A stretch of 64,000 nucleotides of DNA, taken from NCBI GenBank assembly GCA_964017185.1, contig OZ024869.1:62026761-62090760 (forward strand), read 5' to 3'. The notes under the pieces were generated by a model. It saw only the letters and a list, made by a program, of their open reading frames with translations. It did not search any database and was not told the origin of the DNA. Shown in pieces: positions 21,713-33,435 of this stretch (the first letter of the stretch is position 1; each line of letters opens with the position of its first letter). The position numbers were made by a program, and so were the translations under genes. This stretch comes from Rugalucina vietnamica. Taxonomy: Eukaryota; Mollusca; Bivalvia; Lucinida; Lucinidae.

Positions 21713-22309
21713 TTATTTGTTATAAAGTGTTCTTCGTCTTTTTAAGAACGCATTTACCAGATATTTTGCTGTTTGACGTGGATACGAACAAACTAGGAGT
21801 TTCATTTTCTCATGATTGTCCATTTGTGTCCAAGTATTCTCAGGAAAGCGTTGAATAATGTCTCTAAACCACTGCTCACGTAGGGTAGTATATAATGTAC
21901 AGTCAAGCAAAAAGTGTATCTCATCCTCTGGTGAATTATAATTGCATAAACGACACAGCCTTTCTTCTGGTTTTTCCCCTACAAATCTGCCTGTCTCAAT
22001 ACGAAGTGGTAACACACCACATCGGAATTGAGCAAGTACTGACCGCTCGTTACGTAGTAGGTTAAGTTTTACATAAGTTTCAGTTTCATATGAAGTCTTT
22101 AATTGTCTATAGGTTCTCAGTTTCGGGGTGTTACGAACTTTGTCGGGCCATGATTCAGCATAGTATGAAAACAATTTTTGCTTGACTAGACACATATCAA
22201 CTGTTTCCTTCGTTTCGTAACTATATGTCATGTCTATTTTATCGAAAATAGACTTCACTTCGAAGTTCCAAGAGTTATTTTGGCATTGCACATAGTCATA
22301 ATTAAACAT
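21713..22309 (-). CDS. LINE ORF2 C-terminal fragment with CCHC-type zinc motif
   Basis: 198 residues match the region downstream of reverse transcriptase in animal non-LTR retrotransposons. The diagnostic part is RSVLAQFRCGVLPLRIETGR (about 90-109) followed by a C-x2-C-x9-H-x4-C motif with C119, C122, H132 and C137. The open frame is intact but headless: a stop lies four codons before the first Met, and the RT domain is missing. It has no role for a host cell; it is a dead 3' fragment. Confidence 0.8.
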   Translation of the reverse strand: MFNYDYVQCQNNSWNFEVKSIFDKIDMTYSYETKETVDMCLVKQKLFSYYAESWPDKVRNTPKLRTYRQLKTSYETETYVKLNLLRNERSVLAQFRCGVLPLRIETGRFVGEKPEERLCRLCNYNSPEDEIHFLLDCTLYTTLREQWFRDIIQRFPENTWTQMDNHEKMKLLVCSYPRQTAKYLVNAFLKRRRTLYNK

Positions 22310-22320
22310 ACGGGACTTTT

Positions 22321-23599
22321 AAAGACAGCCAGGTATCGGCAACTGGCTTGAACGTTAATAGGGAATTACAATGGAACCTGTTGGTTTTATGGTAATATCT
22401 TTAAAACTAATCGATGGATCATTCCTGTGCAAACATATGTTTTTCCTTATTACCTCCCAAACGTCCTGATATAAGTTTTATGAAATTTGGACTAGTACTT
22501 TTTGGACCTTTTTCATCATTTTTGTTCAAACCTAGGACTAATTAAACATATAGTGAAATTTCTGTATGAAATGGGTTCACTGTTAGAAAACCGGTCATAA
22601 TTATTTTAAAAATGTAAATATTTTTTCTGTGCAAACGGGGGCATATGCGCAATTAAATGGCGAACACGCTGATATGAAATTTGTATAAATAAACAAAAAA
22701 TAAATATAGCCCTTTTAATATCCAAACAAGCAAACCATTCTATTTTTCATTAATTTTTCGACGCTTCGCATCTAATCGCTGTTATTGATTTTAATGTCGC
22801 TATCTTAATAGTCTACAGGTAAATCTCTTAGCATTTGTAGGTAAGTCCGTACCCTAATCCATAATCCATTTGATTGACCGAGTTTTATTTATTTATTTAC
22901 TAATTTATTAATTAATTAATTAATTTATTTATTGTCGTCCTTATGCAATATATTTAAATAATATACATGATAAACAGGAATTGATAATTTTAGATTATGT
23001 TTCGACAAAAGCAGTATACTTTATCAATTACAAATATTTTATGTAATAAAAAAATAAAAATAAAAAAGGTAGTATAATTAAAGAATAACAGGCCTGAAAA
23101 ATATCATTCATTTCATAAAGTTTTCAAAGTAAACTGACATTGTGATAGCGCATCTTTAAATGTCAGGTGTGAATTGGTAGCCACTGACTGTAGCACGCGT
23201 GTCTATAATTGATTTATGACACCAACTATTGCTCTTTGAGAGTAATGTTATTACAATGAACGGTATTTGTGGCAGCCTGTCATCACATCTTTCAAAGAAT
23301 CAAAATTAATAATTTACCACTAAGACTCCAAATAAATGACAAGATTATATTTTACAAGTCTTTCCCTATGCTAAGCCATGTAAGATGCTAAAATTATATT
23401 TTTGTGACTTTTCTCGAAAAGAGCCTCTTTAATTGATGATGTAAGAATAAAGAATACAACAATTCTTGAATTTTATGTTTATGGATTTATATGCATGAAA
23501 GAACAAAACCTTCATTTTTAATGAACCCCGTTTTTTGTTGTGATGATATATTGCACCTTTTTTTATTTTAAAATATTTTTTTCATTCATTATTTTCTTT

Positions 23600-23602
<3 letters not shown>
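22321..23602. other. No gene seen; very AT-rich
   Basis: Low-complexity stretches such as the TTAATTAATTAATTTATTTATT region near 22905-22935 dominate. No exon, TIR pair or repeat shared with the rest of the window was found. Confidence 0.5.

Positions 23603-23646
<44 letters not shown>
23603..23646. repeat. (GA)n microsatellite
   Basis: About 22 uninterrupted GA units. Open frames across it that read ERERER are artefacts. Confidence 0.98.
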
Positions 23647-23649
<3 letters not shown>

Positions 23650-23817
23650 TCTTTTTTTTTTTCGAAAATCACAGTATGCTTTTGATTGCTGCATGTTTCA
23701 TTACAGAAACTTGCCCATGCAAAATGCAGAGATTTGTTTCTGCTGTAAAAAACAATGAAAATTTCATTGGAAGATTGTTGATAGTTTTCATAATTTTGTT
23801 CAAAACATTGATTTGGG

Positions 23818-23985
23818 TACACGTTAAAATCGCCTCGCCGAGGCGGTTCTAACGACTACCTACAATCTATGTTTTAGGTCAAAAATAAGAAAAAGAGGTA
23901 TAACCATGTCAACCCCAATTTTACTATATAAAGGGGGTATACATTTCACGGACAGGTTTTTATAATGTTATTTTCAACAATTTAA
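23818..23985. repeat. Short dispersed repeat with hairpin, copy 2
   Basis: CGCCTCGCCGAGGCG (perfect inverted repeat around one base, about 23831-23845), flanked by GTTA/TAAC, precedes ACAATCTATGTTTT as at 741-800. The downstream part (CCCCAATTTTACTATATAAA, GGGTATACATTTCACGG) recurs at 28745-28826. Confidence 0.55.
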
Positions 23986-24117
23986 TCATCATTCCAATAC
24001 TTTATCAAGGACAAACTTGTTCTTTAAATCAACTAAAATAAAGAAGCTAAACATTCTGGTTTGTAGCCCTTAATCCGTTAAATTACCTGAGCGTGTCAGG
24101 TATATGAAACTATAAAA

Positions 24118-24355
24118 TGAGCCGCATTATGAGAAAACAAGATATTTGCCTACGCGAAAACAAAGACGCAGAACAGTTGTACAGTAACTGCACAAATGAT
24201 CAGCGCCTTTTATTTCGCTACACGGATAATAAAATTATTATTCTACTTAAATCCGAAAGTTCAAGCTTCTAGCCTTGTCTATGACTGTACAGCCTGGTTT
24301 ATGTCAGACCTTGTCGAAAACACCGATGACAGGTTTTCTCGCATCGCGGCTCAAA
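24118..24355 (+). mobile_element. GAGCCGC palindromic MITE, copy 3
   Basis: TGAGCCGCATTATGAGAAAAC start and GGTTTTCTCGCATCGCGGCTC end. The central palindrome is worn (GACGCAGAACAGTTGTACAGT). A further fragment of the same family (GCGCCGCGACAC, TTTTCCGACCAGGCTGG) lies at 24432-24480. Confidence 0.8.
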
Positions 24356-24489
24356 TCTGCGCAAACATTTACCTGAGGGCACGTGTCTGTTGTAAGGACT
24401 AAAGGACGCATAATTTATGTACCAACTTGACGCGCCGCGACACAAACTGTATATAGATTTTCCGACCAGGCTGGATTAAAACCTGTTGC

Positions 24490-25190
24490 TCACACAAAGA
24501 AAATGACTATGCGTGTGAAATAAGAAAAAAATGATTTGCGAATCTAGTTTACTATACCTGTTGCAAGAAAACCGCATATTTTGAAGAATTAAATTTGAAT
24601 GATTAAATCATGATTTTCGTTTTAAATTGATTAAAATTGTGCTTTTTTTCTGATTATTCGCATGTTAAATTTGAATGATGGTAGTTAGATTATTACATGC
24701 GCTTTAAGCCTTAACTGTGGCTGGATTTATAAAGTACACACATGTACATACATGTAATTGATTGACTTTGCGATAATTTGCATACACACATACAAATACA
24801 TACACGCTCATTATAAAATTATGAAATACATGTACGTGTCTAATTCATTTAAATTTATTTGTTTTCAAGGCTTTAAGTATTTGGTGAAATGAGCAAATTA
24901 ATTTAATGTAGCGAAAACAGAAATTAAAATTTTCCAAGAAGAGACCTGTCTTGATTTGGCACTGCTTATATTATCGCATTTGAACATTTAGGTATCAGAG
25001 TGTCATTATAGCTTCATGATTTGAAGAAGGTAAACCTATCAGAATCTGCAACCTTCAATTTAGACATTTATCGTATGCGCACGTATCCTTGACAACAGTG
25101 ACTATATTCTAAAGGTATAATACAGGTATAGTTGTAACGAATGGAACTCTGACAGGTAGCATCGATTTTCCCAGAGAACTCAGTTAATTC
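24490..25190. other. No gene seen
   Basis: AT-rich sequence without long frames or recognisable repeats. Confidence 0.5.
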
Positions 25191-25196
25191 CCCTGT

Positions 25197-26549
25197 TTAG
25201 CGATTTACCTGTAATTTAGCGAAACAATCGATTGTCCCTCGAAGTTGGACATGCATACGTTTTAAGCGAGAATCGTCCATTACTACCAGTTTATTCCACA
25301 TCCGGATCATATGAAACCAATGTCTCATTGTGGATGGCAACCACCCAATATCCCCATTAATCGCAAGCGTTGGTGAGAAGCGATGGGCGCCGAGGAAATA
25401 TCGGACAGCCCTGTTTTGTACAGAATCTATTTCAGTATATGACTTAAAGCCCCAAACTGATGCACCGTAGTCTAACAACGGTATAACACATGACTCATAG
25501 AGTTTTTCGAATGTACTAAATCCAAATTCTTTCATACCGTGAATTTTCGAAATTATGCTCCCCAAAGCCCTACCCGCACCGGAAGCCAACGCTTTTGCTG
25601 TATGTGAAAAATCCATTTTCTCGTGAAATATCACGCCTAGATATTTATAAGTTTCGACTGTGTCTATTAAATTATCTCCAATTCTGAACTGATATAAACT
25701 CCTTGGCTTTCGTGGTTGTCTAAAGTGAACTGCTTTAGATTTGGTTGAGTTTATGAGTACACGCCATTTCTTACACCACTGATGTAAAGTGTCTAGCATA
25801 CGTTGCATTTCAGCTTCACTGGAGGAAATAAAAACAATGTCATCTGCGTACAACAGCATCGAGATTTGTTCATTTTCAAAGTTCACACCGGCATTTAGGC
25901 TATTTATTTCTGCAACTAGATCATTTATGAAAATAGAGAATAGCGTAGGAGACAAATTACATCCTTGTCTCACACCAGACTTACAGTCGAACCAGTTAGT
26001 GAGTTTACCGTTGATTCGAACACAGGCAGAAGTATTACTATACATATTCTTTATTGTGTTGTACACTTTGCCGTCGACGTGTATCAATAACAGTTTGTAA
26101 AGAAGTAAGTCTCTATCAACGAAGTCGAAGGCCTTCTTTAGATCAATGAATGTCGCAAAAGTTTCTTTATTATTTCGTATAATACTATTCAAAGTAAAGA
26201 TATGATCTTCACATGAGCGGGCTTTACGGAATCCGTTTTGTTCTTCGGCAAGTATGTCGTTTTCGTCAAGATATTTTGATAAGCGTTTATTAATCAGGTT
26301 GCTATATAACTTCGATATACACGATAATAAGCTAATTCCTCTGTAGTTCATGGGTAAGCGTTTGTCCGTTGTACTATCCTTATGTATTGGGAAAATAATG
26401 GCCTTTCGCCAAACAAATGGTATGAGTCCGGTATCGAATACGAGCTGAAAGAACGAGTGTAACAAGGCTATTATGGGAGGATTTTTGAGAACACCATAAG
26501 GTATACCGTCGATGCCAGTAGCCGACTTGCTCTTTGCATTCATTATCAC
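25197..26549 (-). CDS. LINE ORF2 reverse transcriptase, 5' and 3' truncated
   Basis: 450 residues from the first Met, and the same frame stays open upstream to about 26695, where a tandem repeat cuts it. Reverse transcriptase motifs run in order: NYRGISLL (68-75), FIDLKKAFDFV (134-144, first catalytic Asp), RQGCNLSP (194-201), YADD (234-237, catalytic Asp pair) and YKYLG (301-305). The thumb and a WG-F region follow. The endonuclease domain and the C-terminal zinc motif are absent, and the frame stops at LQVNR, possibly after a late frameshift. It fits the jockey/CR1/I-like group; the clade is not fixed. Confidence 0.9.
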   Translation of the reverse strand: MIMNAKSKSATGIDGIPYGVLKNPPIIALLHSFFQLVFDTGLIPFVWRKAIIFPIHKDSTTDKRLPMNYRGISLLSCISKLYSNLINKRLSKYLDENDILAEEQNGFRKARSCEDHIFTLNSIIRNNKETFATFIDLKKAFDFVDRDLLLYKLLLIHVDGKVYNTIKNMYSNTSACVRINGKLTNWFDCKSGVRQGCNLSPTLFSIFINDLVAEINSLNAGVNFENEQISMLLYADDIVFISSSEAEMQRMLDTLHQWCKKWRVLINSTKSKAVHFRQPRKPRSLYQFRIGDNLIDTVETYKYLGVIFHEKMDFSHTAKALASGAGRALGSIISKIHGMKEFGFSTFEKLYESCVIPLLDYGASVWGFKSYTEIDSVQNRAVRYFLGAHRFSPTLAINGDIGWLPSTMRHWFHMIRMWNKLVVMDDSRLKRMHVQLRGTIDCFAKLQVNR

Positions 26550-26690
26550 AGCGGTTATCTCGTCCAGTGTGAAATTACAGTTCAGATCGTAATTACTAGT
26601 ATAGAGCGGATCGTCAATATTGTCTTCTAATTGCGTTTTATGAAATTTTGCTTCGTTATAAAACCTTTCATCAAACTCCGTACTCCGTAC

Positions 26691-27614
26691 AAATTTTTAT
26701 ATGTTAAGAATCATCTTAACAGTATTTTGATTAATTGGCCCCTTTGGGAATTTGAGTCTTTGATTTAGACTACACAGATGTAAATTCTTGAAATTGCAGC
26801 AAAATGTCTGGCTTTCGCTGCCAGTTTTATAAAGGGTCACTGATGAAGGTTCATTACCCGAAATTGTACAATATGGCCCATCTTCTAGCTTTTTATTTTT
26901 ACTGCTTCCAAAGGATCTAACAATTATTTTTATTTGCTATTACTGCAGCTGGTGTTGTGCCGTGTGGCGGCCCTAAAAAGTCTCCCCGTACATCATCCAT
27001 AGTGCAGATTATATTTTTCTTTTGATCCTTTGGGATCAGTGAATATATAGGAAGTATTTCAAATTTTTATATGTTAAGAATCATCTTAACAGTATTTTGA
27101 TTAATTGGCCCCTTTGGGAATTTGAGTCTTTGATTTAGACTACACAGATGTAAATTCTTGAAATTGCAGCAAAATGTCTGGCTTTCGCTGCCAGTTTTAT
27201 AAAGGGTCACTGATGAAGGTTCATTACCCGAATTATCTTTATTTGCTATTACTGCAGCTGGTGTTGTGCCGTGTGGCGGCCCTAAAAAGTCTCCCCGTAC
27301 ATCATCCATAGTGCAGATTATATTTTTCTTTTGATCCTTTGGGATCAGTGAATATATATGAAGTATTTCAAATTTTTATATGTTAAGAATCATCTTAACA
27401 GTATTTTGATTAATTGGCCCCTTTGGGAATTTGAGTCTTTGATTTAGACTATACAGATGTAAATTCTTGAAATTGCAGCAAAATGTCTGGCTTTCGCTGC
27501 CAGTTTTATAAAGGGTCACTGATGAAGGTTCATTACCCGAAATTGTACAGTATGGCCCATCTTCTAGCTTTGTATTTTTACTGCTTCCAAAGGATCTAAC
27601 AATTATTTTTATTC
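26691..27614. repeat. Tandem repeat, 370-bp unit, three copies
   Basis: Copies start at 26691, 27061 and 27370, each with AAATTTTTATATGTTAAGAA. The first is 370 bp, the second is 309 bp through a 61-bp internal deletion, and the third is cut short by a family-1 element. Each unit opens with GTTAAGAATCATCTTAAC, a perfect 7-bp stem with a 4-base loop, and the first two copies close with TGATCCTTTGGGATCA, another hairpin. Confidence 0.9.
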
Positions 27615-28720
27615 AAAATCATAGGCCTTCTGGTTCTGCAGAAGAAAATCTTTAAAGGTTTTTGCTATTTATAGACCATTGACCATTTATATAAACTTTC
27701 ATTCTCCCTAAGAATGCTCCACATGACGTTTGGCTTTGATTGGCCAAACGGTTTCAGAGAAGAAGATCTTTGAACATAACAGTAATATACATGTATATTG
27801 CCCCAGGGTGGGGGCAGACCTGCCCCTTAGGTCAAAATTTTTTCAGAATCATTTGCCCATTTCCTTCAACATTTTTCCTTAAAATGACATTTTGACAATT
27901 TTCCCCATTCAAATGCATGGACGACATATGTTGACCTTGCCATAAAATAGGTCAAGGTCACCCCATGGCCATAATTTATATAAACTTTGTAGAGCTCCTT
28001 TCATTGATGCTTCATGCCAAGATTCAGAATCCTAGGCCTTCTGGTTCTCGAGAAGAAGATTTTTTAAAGGTATTTGCTATTTATAGCCATGGTGGCCATC
28101 TTGATCATGTGACCTTGACCGTTTATATGAACTTTTGTTCCTCCATCCCAAGGATACTACATATAAAATTTGGCTTTGATTGGTCAAGTGGTTACTTAGA
28201 AAATTAAGTTTTATATTTGTAAATGACCTTTGGCCAAGGTCAAGAAATGACCTTGACCTTTTATACTCACAACACTTCATTAACTCAACATGTTGTCTGT
28301 ATCTGCACAGGCTACAAAAGTTCCTGAAAAATTCAATGTTTTCACTTGTTTTTTCCATTAAAAAGCCTATGTAACCAAAATTGAGCTTGCCATAAAATAG
28401 GTCATGGTCAACCAAAGGTCATGATTTATATAAACTATGATGGGCCAGAGTCCCCAATGCTACATACTAAGGTTCCAGAGAAGAAGATTTTTTATGGTTT
28501 TTACCATATATGGGCATGGTGGCCATCTTGGTCATGTGACTTGGACCATTTATATAAACTTTCGTTGCCCCTTCCTATGGATGCTCCACATGAAGTTTGG
28601 CTTTGAATGGCCAAGCGGTTTCAGGAGAAGATCTTTGAAATTGTGGACGACGACGGATGGATGCCAGAGTATGGCCATCCTATAAGCTCACCTTTTGAGC
28701 CTTCGGCTCAGGTGAGCTAA
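27615..28720 (+). mobile_element. Family-1 element, 5' truncated
   Basis: The core monomers are arranged as elsewhere (AAAATCATAGGCCTTCTGG, GTCATGTGACC, AGGTCAAGG segments). The 3' end is complete: a short GACGACGGATGG microsatellite, then TATAAGCTCACC, TGAGCC-TTC-GGCTCA, GGTGAGCT and TAA at 28720. The 5' end is replaced by the 370-bp tandem repeat. Confidence 0.85.
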
Positions 28721-28727
28721 TAAGAAG

Positions 28728-28826
28728 AATAGGTATACCCCTGTAAACCCCGGTTTTAGTATATAAAAGTGGGGTATGTGTGGGTATACATTTCATGGTC
28801 ATGTTTTCATGATGGTTATTTTAACA
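28728..28826 (+). repeat. Fragment of the 23.9-kb dispersed repeat
   Basis: GGTATACC, CCCCGGTTTTAGTATATAAA and GGGTATACATTTCATGG match 23895-23985. It fills the gap between two family-1 elements. Confidence 0.55.
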
Positions 28827-28831
28827 TTCAA

Positions 28832-31526
28832 CCAGAGGACCAATGGTCCTGTAAACGCTCACCTGAGACCTGAGATATATACCAATAAACTTGTTTGACC
28901 AGAATGGTAATATACATGTATATAACCCCAGTGCAGGGTCAGAGCAACCTCTGGAGTCAATTTCTTTTTTAAATCATAAAGATTCAGTCCACTTGCCAAT
29001 TTACTGCAAGTTTTGCCCTTCAAATGACATTGCAACAATTTTCCCCATTCAAATGTGTGGGCAACCTAAGTTGACCTTGCTGTAAAAAAGGTCAAGGTCA
29101 TCCCAGGGTCATGATTTATACAAACATTGTAGAGCTCCATTGCCTGATGCTTCATGCCAAGTTTCAAAATCATAGGCTTTCTGGTTCTGGAGAAGAAGAT
29201 TTTTAAAGACACATTTTGCATTGCATAACACCCTAATGACCTTCAGCAGACTACTGATAAGAAATCACAGGTAATGCAAGGGTGGCTTTACAGGTAGGGG
29301 CCATGAAAGGGAACCTAAAGTCAATACCTGTGAAATATGCATTGTATAACAGAGATAGTATTTTTATCTATGATTATTGTCATCATCATTTTGGTAATTG
29401 AGATGACCTGTCCCTTTGGGTCTAATTCAGAAATAAAGAATATTGCAAATTTATTTATTTATTTATTTATTTATTAATTCAATGAAGCATTTTCATTGAG
29501 TAATTGGAACACACTTGAAAGTCTTGTGTCTAATAGCACTATTCACAGTTTAGAAGGTTCCTTAATCCAGTTTGTCCAGTTTGCTTATTACATGAATGAA
29601 TGTTGCATGATTAATTGACAAGGAAAACTATCATAAAACCATTTTACATTGAAACAAGGATTTTCACACGTTTTGAAAGATACTAAACAAACACAGACTT
29701 AGACTTACATGAAAATAAGAAATTATTTTTTACATGAAAATTATGTTGGTTTGTTGAAAGTGTGAAAAACAGATGACCACTTCATCAATGTAATGCACTT
29801 TAATGACACTTCATTCATTTCTAGTTGGACCTTTTAATAGAGTGACAAGTCTCTCTGAGATTTATGACACAAATGTTTGGATATCATTCTAGTGATACAA
29901 AAACGGAGCCTATATGTGTAGTGTGACATGACACATTTATGTCTATTTGAAATGTGGATATTATTATAATAATAACAATTATTCTGTTCTTATTCCGAAA
30001 CTTGTCTTCAGTTAAATATTTTAGAAAGTATATTAGCATTCAATGAGCTGTTGAGAAAATGATCAATGGCCTGCTCTTTCTGACATAGAATTTAGGTTAT
30101 ATTTCAGCATTTGCTCAATTCAGAAAATAAGATGATTTTAAATGCAAAAACTGAAAATCAGATTAGAAACTATAAGAAAATAAAACATGTTCTAAAATTT
30201 CATTTTAGACACTTCTCAATTATATTAAAGTTCCCTTCAAGTGGCCCCCTCAAGGCAGAGACCAATGACCCCATAATCACTTAGATAAGATAAGCCTTTG
30301 ATGTGCACTATGCCTCCTGGACTGTTTATTAGGGGTCATAAGACCAGGCCACCCCAGGTAAAGAAGCAGCAAACTGTGTCTTTAAAGGTTTTTGCTATTT
30401 ATAGCCATGGCGGCCATCTTGGTCATGTTACCTTGACCATTTATACAAACTTTCATTCACTCTTCCTAAGAATGCTCCACATAAAGTTTGGCTTTGATTG
30501 GCCAAGCGGTTTCAGAGAAGATGTTTGAATATTATGGTCATACACATGTATATAGCCCCGGGGCAGGGGCAGACAACCCTCTGGGTCCAAAATATTTTCA
30601 TAATCATAAATCTTCTGTCCATTTGCTCATTCCTAGCAAGTGTTTTGCCATTAAATGACATTTTCCTATTTTTTCCCATTCAAATGCATGGGCGGCCTAA
30701 GTTGACCTTGCTGTATAAAAGGTGAAGGTCATCCCAGGGTCATGATTTATATAAAATTTGTAGAGCTCCATTGCCTGATGCTTCATGCCAAGTTTCAAAA
30801 TCATAGGCCTTCTGGTTCTAGAGAAGAAGATTTTTAAAGGTTTTTGCTATTTATAGCCATGGCGGCCATCTTGGTCATGTGACCTTGGCCATTTATACAA
30901 ACTTTCATTCACTCTTCCTAAGAATGCTCCACATAAAGTTTGGCTTTGATTGGCCAAGCCGTTTAAGAGAAGATGTTTGAATATTATGGTCATACACATG
31001 TATATACATGTAGCCCCGGGGCAGGCGCAGACAACCCTCTGGGCCCAAAATATTTTCATAAACATGAATATTCTGTCCATTTGCTCATTCCTAGCAAGTT
31101 TTTTGCCATTCAATAACATTTTCCTATTTTTTCCCATTCAAATGCATGGGCGGCCTAAGTTGACCTTGCCGTAAAAAAGGTCAAGGTCATCCCAGTGTCA
31201 TGATTTATACAAACTTTGTAGAGCTCCATTGCCTGATGCTTCATGCCAAGTTTCAAAATCATAGGCCTTCTGGTTCTGGAGAAGAAGATTTTTAAAAGTT
31301 TTTGCTATTTATAGCCATGGTGGCCATCTTGGTCATGTGACCTTGACCATTTATACAAACTTTCGTTCCCCCTTCCTAAGGATGCTCCATATGAAGTTTG
31401 GCTTTGATTGGCCTAGCGGTTTCAGAGAAGAAGATCTTTGAAATTGTGGACGGACGACAGACGACGGACGACGGAGCATGGGTATACTATAAGCTCACCT
31501 GTGAGCCTTCGGCTCAGGTGAGCTAA
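28832..31526 (+). mobile_element. Family-1 element (subfamily A), full length but split by an insertion
   Basis: Starts CCAGAGGACCAATGGTCC, whose AGGACC/GGTCCT form a stem around a 3-nt loop, then GCTCACCTGAG. It ends with a GACGGACGAC microsatellite and the terminal hairpin to TAA at 31526. The core contains the 160-bp-class monomers with a conserved GAGAAGAAGATTTTTAAAGG motif. A 1,175-bp element interrupts it at 29207-30381. Open frames across it have no protein-like character. Confidence 0.85.
29207..30381. mobile_element. 1,175-bp TTAA-flanked element
   Basis: Ends AGACACATTTTGC and GCAAACTGTGTCT are inverted repeats with one mismatch, flanked by TTAA on both sides (29203-29206, 30382-30385). 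Joining the flanks restores the uninterrupted family-1 motif seen at 30830 and 31285. TTAA targets are the mark of piggyBac-type transposons. No transposase frame is present; the interior is AT-rich with a TTTA run near 29450. Confidence 0.7.
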
Positions 31527-31787
31527 CAAGCACATGTAGTCAAAACAAAATATGTTAAAGCATAATTATTAATTTCAAACTGACTGATTCTCGTTTATCA
31601 CAATTGCATCTACATAATTCTAAACTACTACACAAGGAAACTTTTGCTACAAATGTCATTTTTTTATTTTCTAATATGCAAAGCAGATTCTAAATCATTA
31701 TATAACCTAACTAAAGCTAACTAAAAAGCAAATGTGAAAAAAAAAGGAAACATGGAAATACACTTGTTTATATCAGTAATTATTTCA

Positions 31788-31990
31788 TGAGCCCCGCCGC
31801 AAGAAAACCAGTCTTCGGGATTTCCGACCAGGTCTGACACAAACCGACCTGCAGGCTAGAGGCTTGAAAATTTGGCTATAAGTAGAAGAGGAATTGTACT
31901 ATCAGAGTAGCGAAAACAAAGGCGCTGATCATGATCTGCGCCTTTGTTTTCGCATAGGCAAAAATCCCATTTTCTCACGACGCGGCTCAT
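31788..31990 (-). mobile_element. GAGCCGC palindromic MITE, copy 4
   Basis: Ends TGAGCCCCGCCGCAAGAAAACC and TTTCTCACGACGCGGCTCA. The palindrome is shortened: GCGAAAACAAAGGCGCTGATC is followed at once by ATGATCTGCGCC and TTTGTTTTCGC. Confidence 0.8.
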
Positions 31991-33435
31991 ATAATATTTG
32001 AGCTGCTAAATTCTACGGTATTGCAAAAAATATTTTGATTTAATACAAAGGTGTTTTACCGAAACAGAGCATGAAGTGATCACAAATACATGAATATTAT
32101 GCAGTTAACTGTGAAACTGTTATCACAGGTGTACCACCTGAAACGCACACTTCGTATACAGTGTATGTATCATAAATAGCTTGCAGATAGCTTTAATATC
32201 ATAAATTACAAATTTTGTTGACAGATTTATTCCTGGACAGCCATTTAACTTAAGCTTTTGGGATACAACCTTGCTTATGATGGTGATCCTTTACTTTAAG
32301 AGATCACTCAGCTTGTGCTTTAAACTTTGTAAGAAGAAGCTCTGTCACAATGCATGTTGCATACCACTCATTATAATCATTATGGAAAATATAAATGAAA
32401 ATGTCAGATGAACAATAAATGCGACTTTAGATAATAGAGCCTGCTCAACCTCAGAGCAAGGAAAAAATACAAAAATATCTGTATTTTCTATTATCATATA
32501 GCTAATTGACAGGCTAATTACAGGTACATTCAGATGATATTATTGTTCAATTATTTGGGGGGCAAGATTTTACAGGTAGCTATATATTTACAGTCCATAT
32601 GCTGTTTTAACAGACATTTAACAAAGTCTTTATGACCCACTGCACTGTTTTGAATATGTATCTGTATGAAATTACAGTAATTCACAATGAAATATCACTT
32701 ATTACCACAATAAGTTTCACAATTAGCATAGTGATTTTTGCTCTATGTAGTTATACCTCAGCAATGCTCCTGTTTCACAACATAAAAAGGGCTGAGGCTG
32801 AGTGTGGTAAAGTTCTCACTGAGATGTTTCCATCATGTATGGGTAATATAATAAAAAATACAGTAACTAAACTATTTATAAAACTAAACAAGAAAAACTA
32901 TAAAGAACTATAAAATTACAACTTAAAGATAACAAATAAAACATCTGAACAAAACAAAAGAAATAGCCCAGCGAGCAACAATCTGTAATTTGATTGACCA
33001 TTGGGTGAATGCAAATTAAATCATTGGTAAGAGTGTGCAAAGATCTGATTCAATGCACTCAAGAGCAAATTGCAACTAAAAAATCATAAAAAATTAAGTA
33101 CAAAAAAGCTTGTGAAAAAGCAATAGCATACCCCATTTTTCATATTATCAAATCATCCAAATGTCTATTACTTGGAATGTCCATCAGCTGTTTTATAAAC
33201 TGTTACAAAAGTCTGGGACATACTATTGCTCTATCAACTCAATAAATGGCACAACAAATGGTGATGGTGCATGATGGAGTTTCAGTGAAAGAATGGAATA
33301 GGTTTATATACAGTAGTTCTTTGTGTCTTAGGTTAGTTGCCCATTTTTGCCAGAGAATTTAGAAACATGTGCATGTATTGAATATAACAAAGTGGCAAGG
33401 GGATTCAAGGTAGGGTTCAGGAATGATTAATAGTA
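31991..33435. other. No gene seen; AT-rich
   Basis: A hydrophobic open frame at 32632-32913 lacks splice signals or a recognisable family and fits chance in AT-rich DNA. No repeat shared with other parts of the window was noticed. Confidence 0.45.

Larger units (their letters stand above)
20481..22320 (-). mobile_element. 5'-truncated non-LTR retrotransposon 3' end, interrupted
   Basis: On the minus strand a coding end (22309-21713) is followed by a 3' UTR, AATAAAAG and a (TTAC)n tail at 20501-20481, the usual end of a LINE. The element is broken by the TA-flanked insertion at 20540-21579. The 5' truncation lies near 22320, just upstream of an in-frame stop. Confidence 0.75.

Noticed and set aside
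32632..32913. 93-codon hydrophobic plus-strand frame
   Set aside because: AT-rich sequence readily gives Ile/Leu/Phe-rich frames; no splice sites, no recognisable family.
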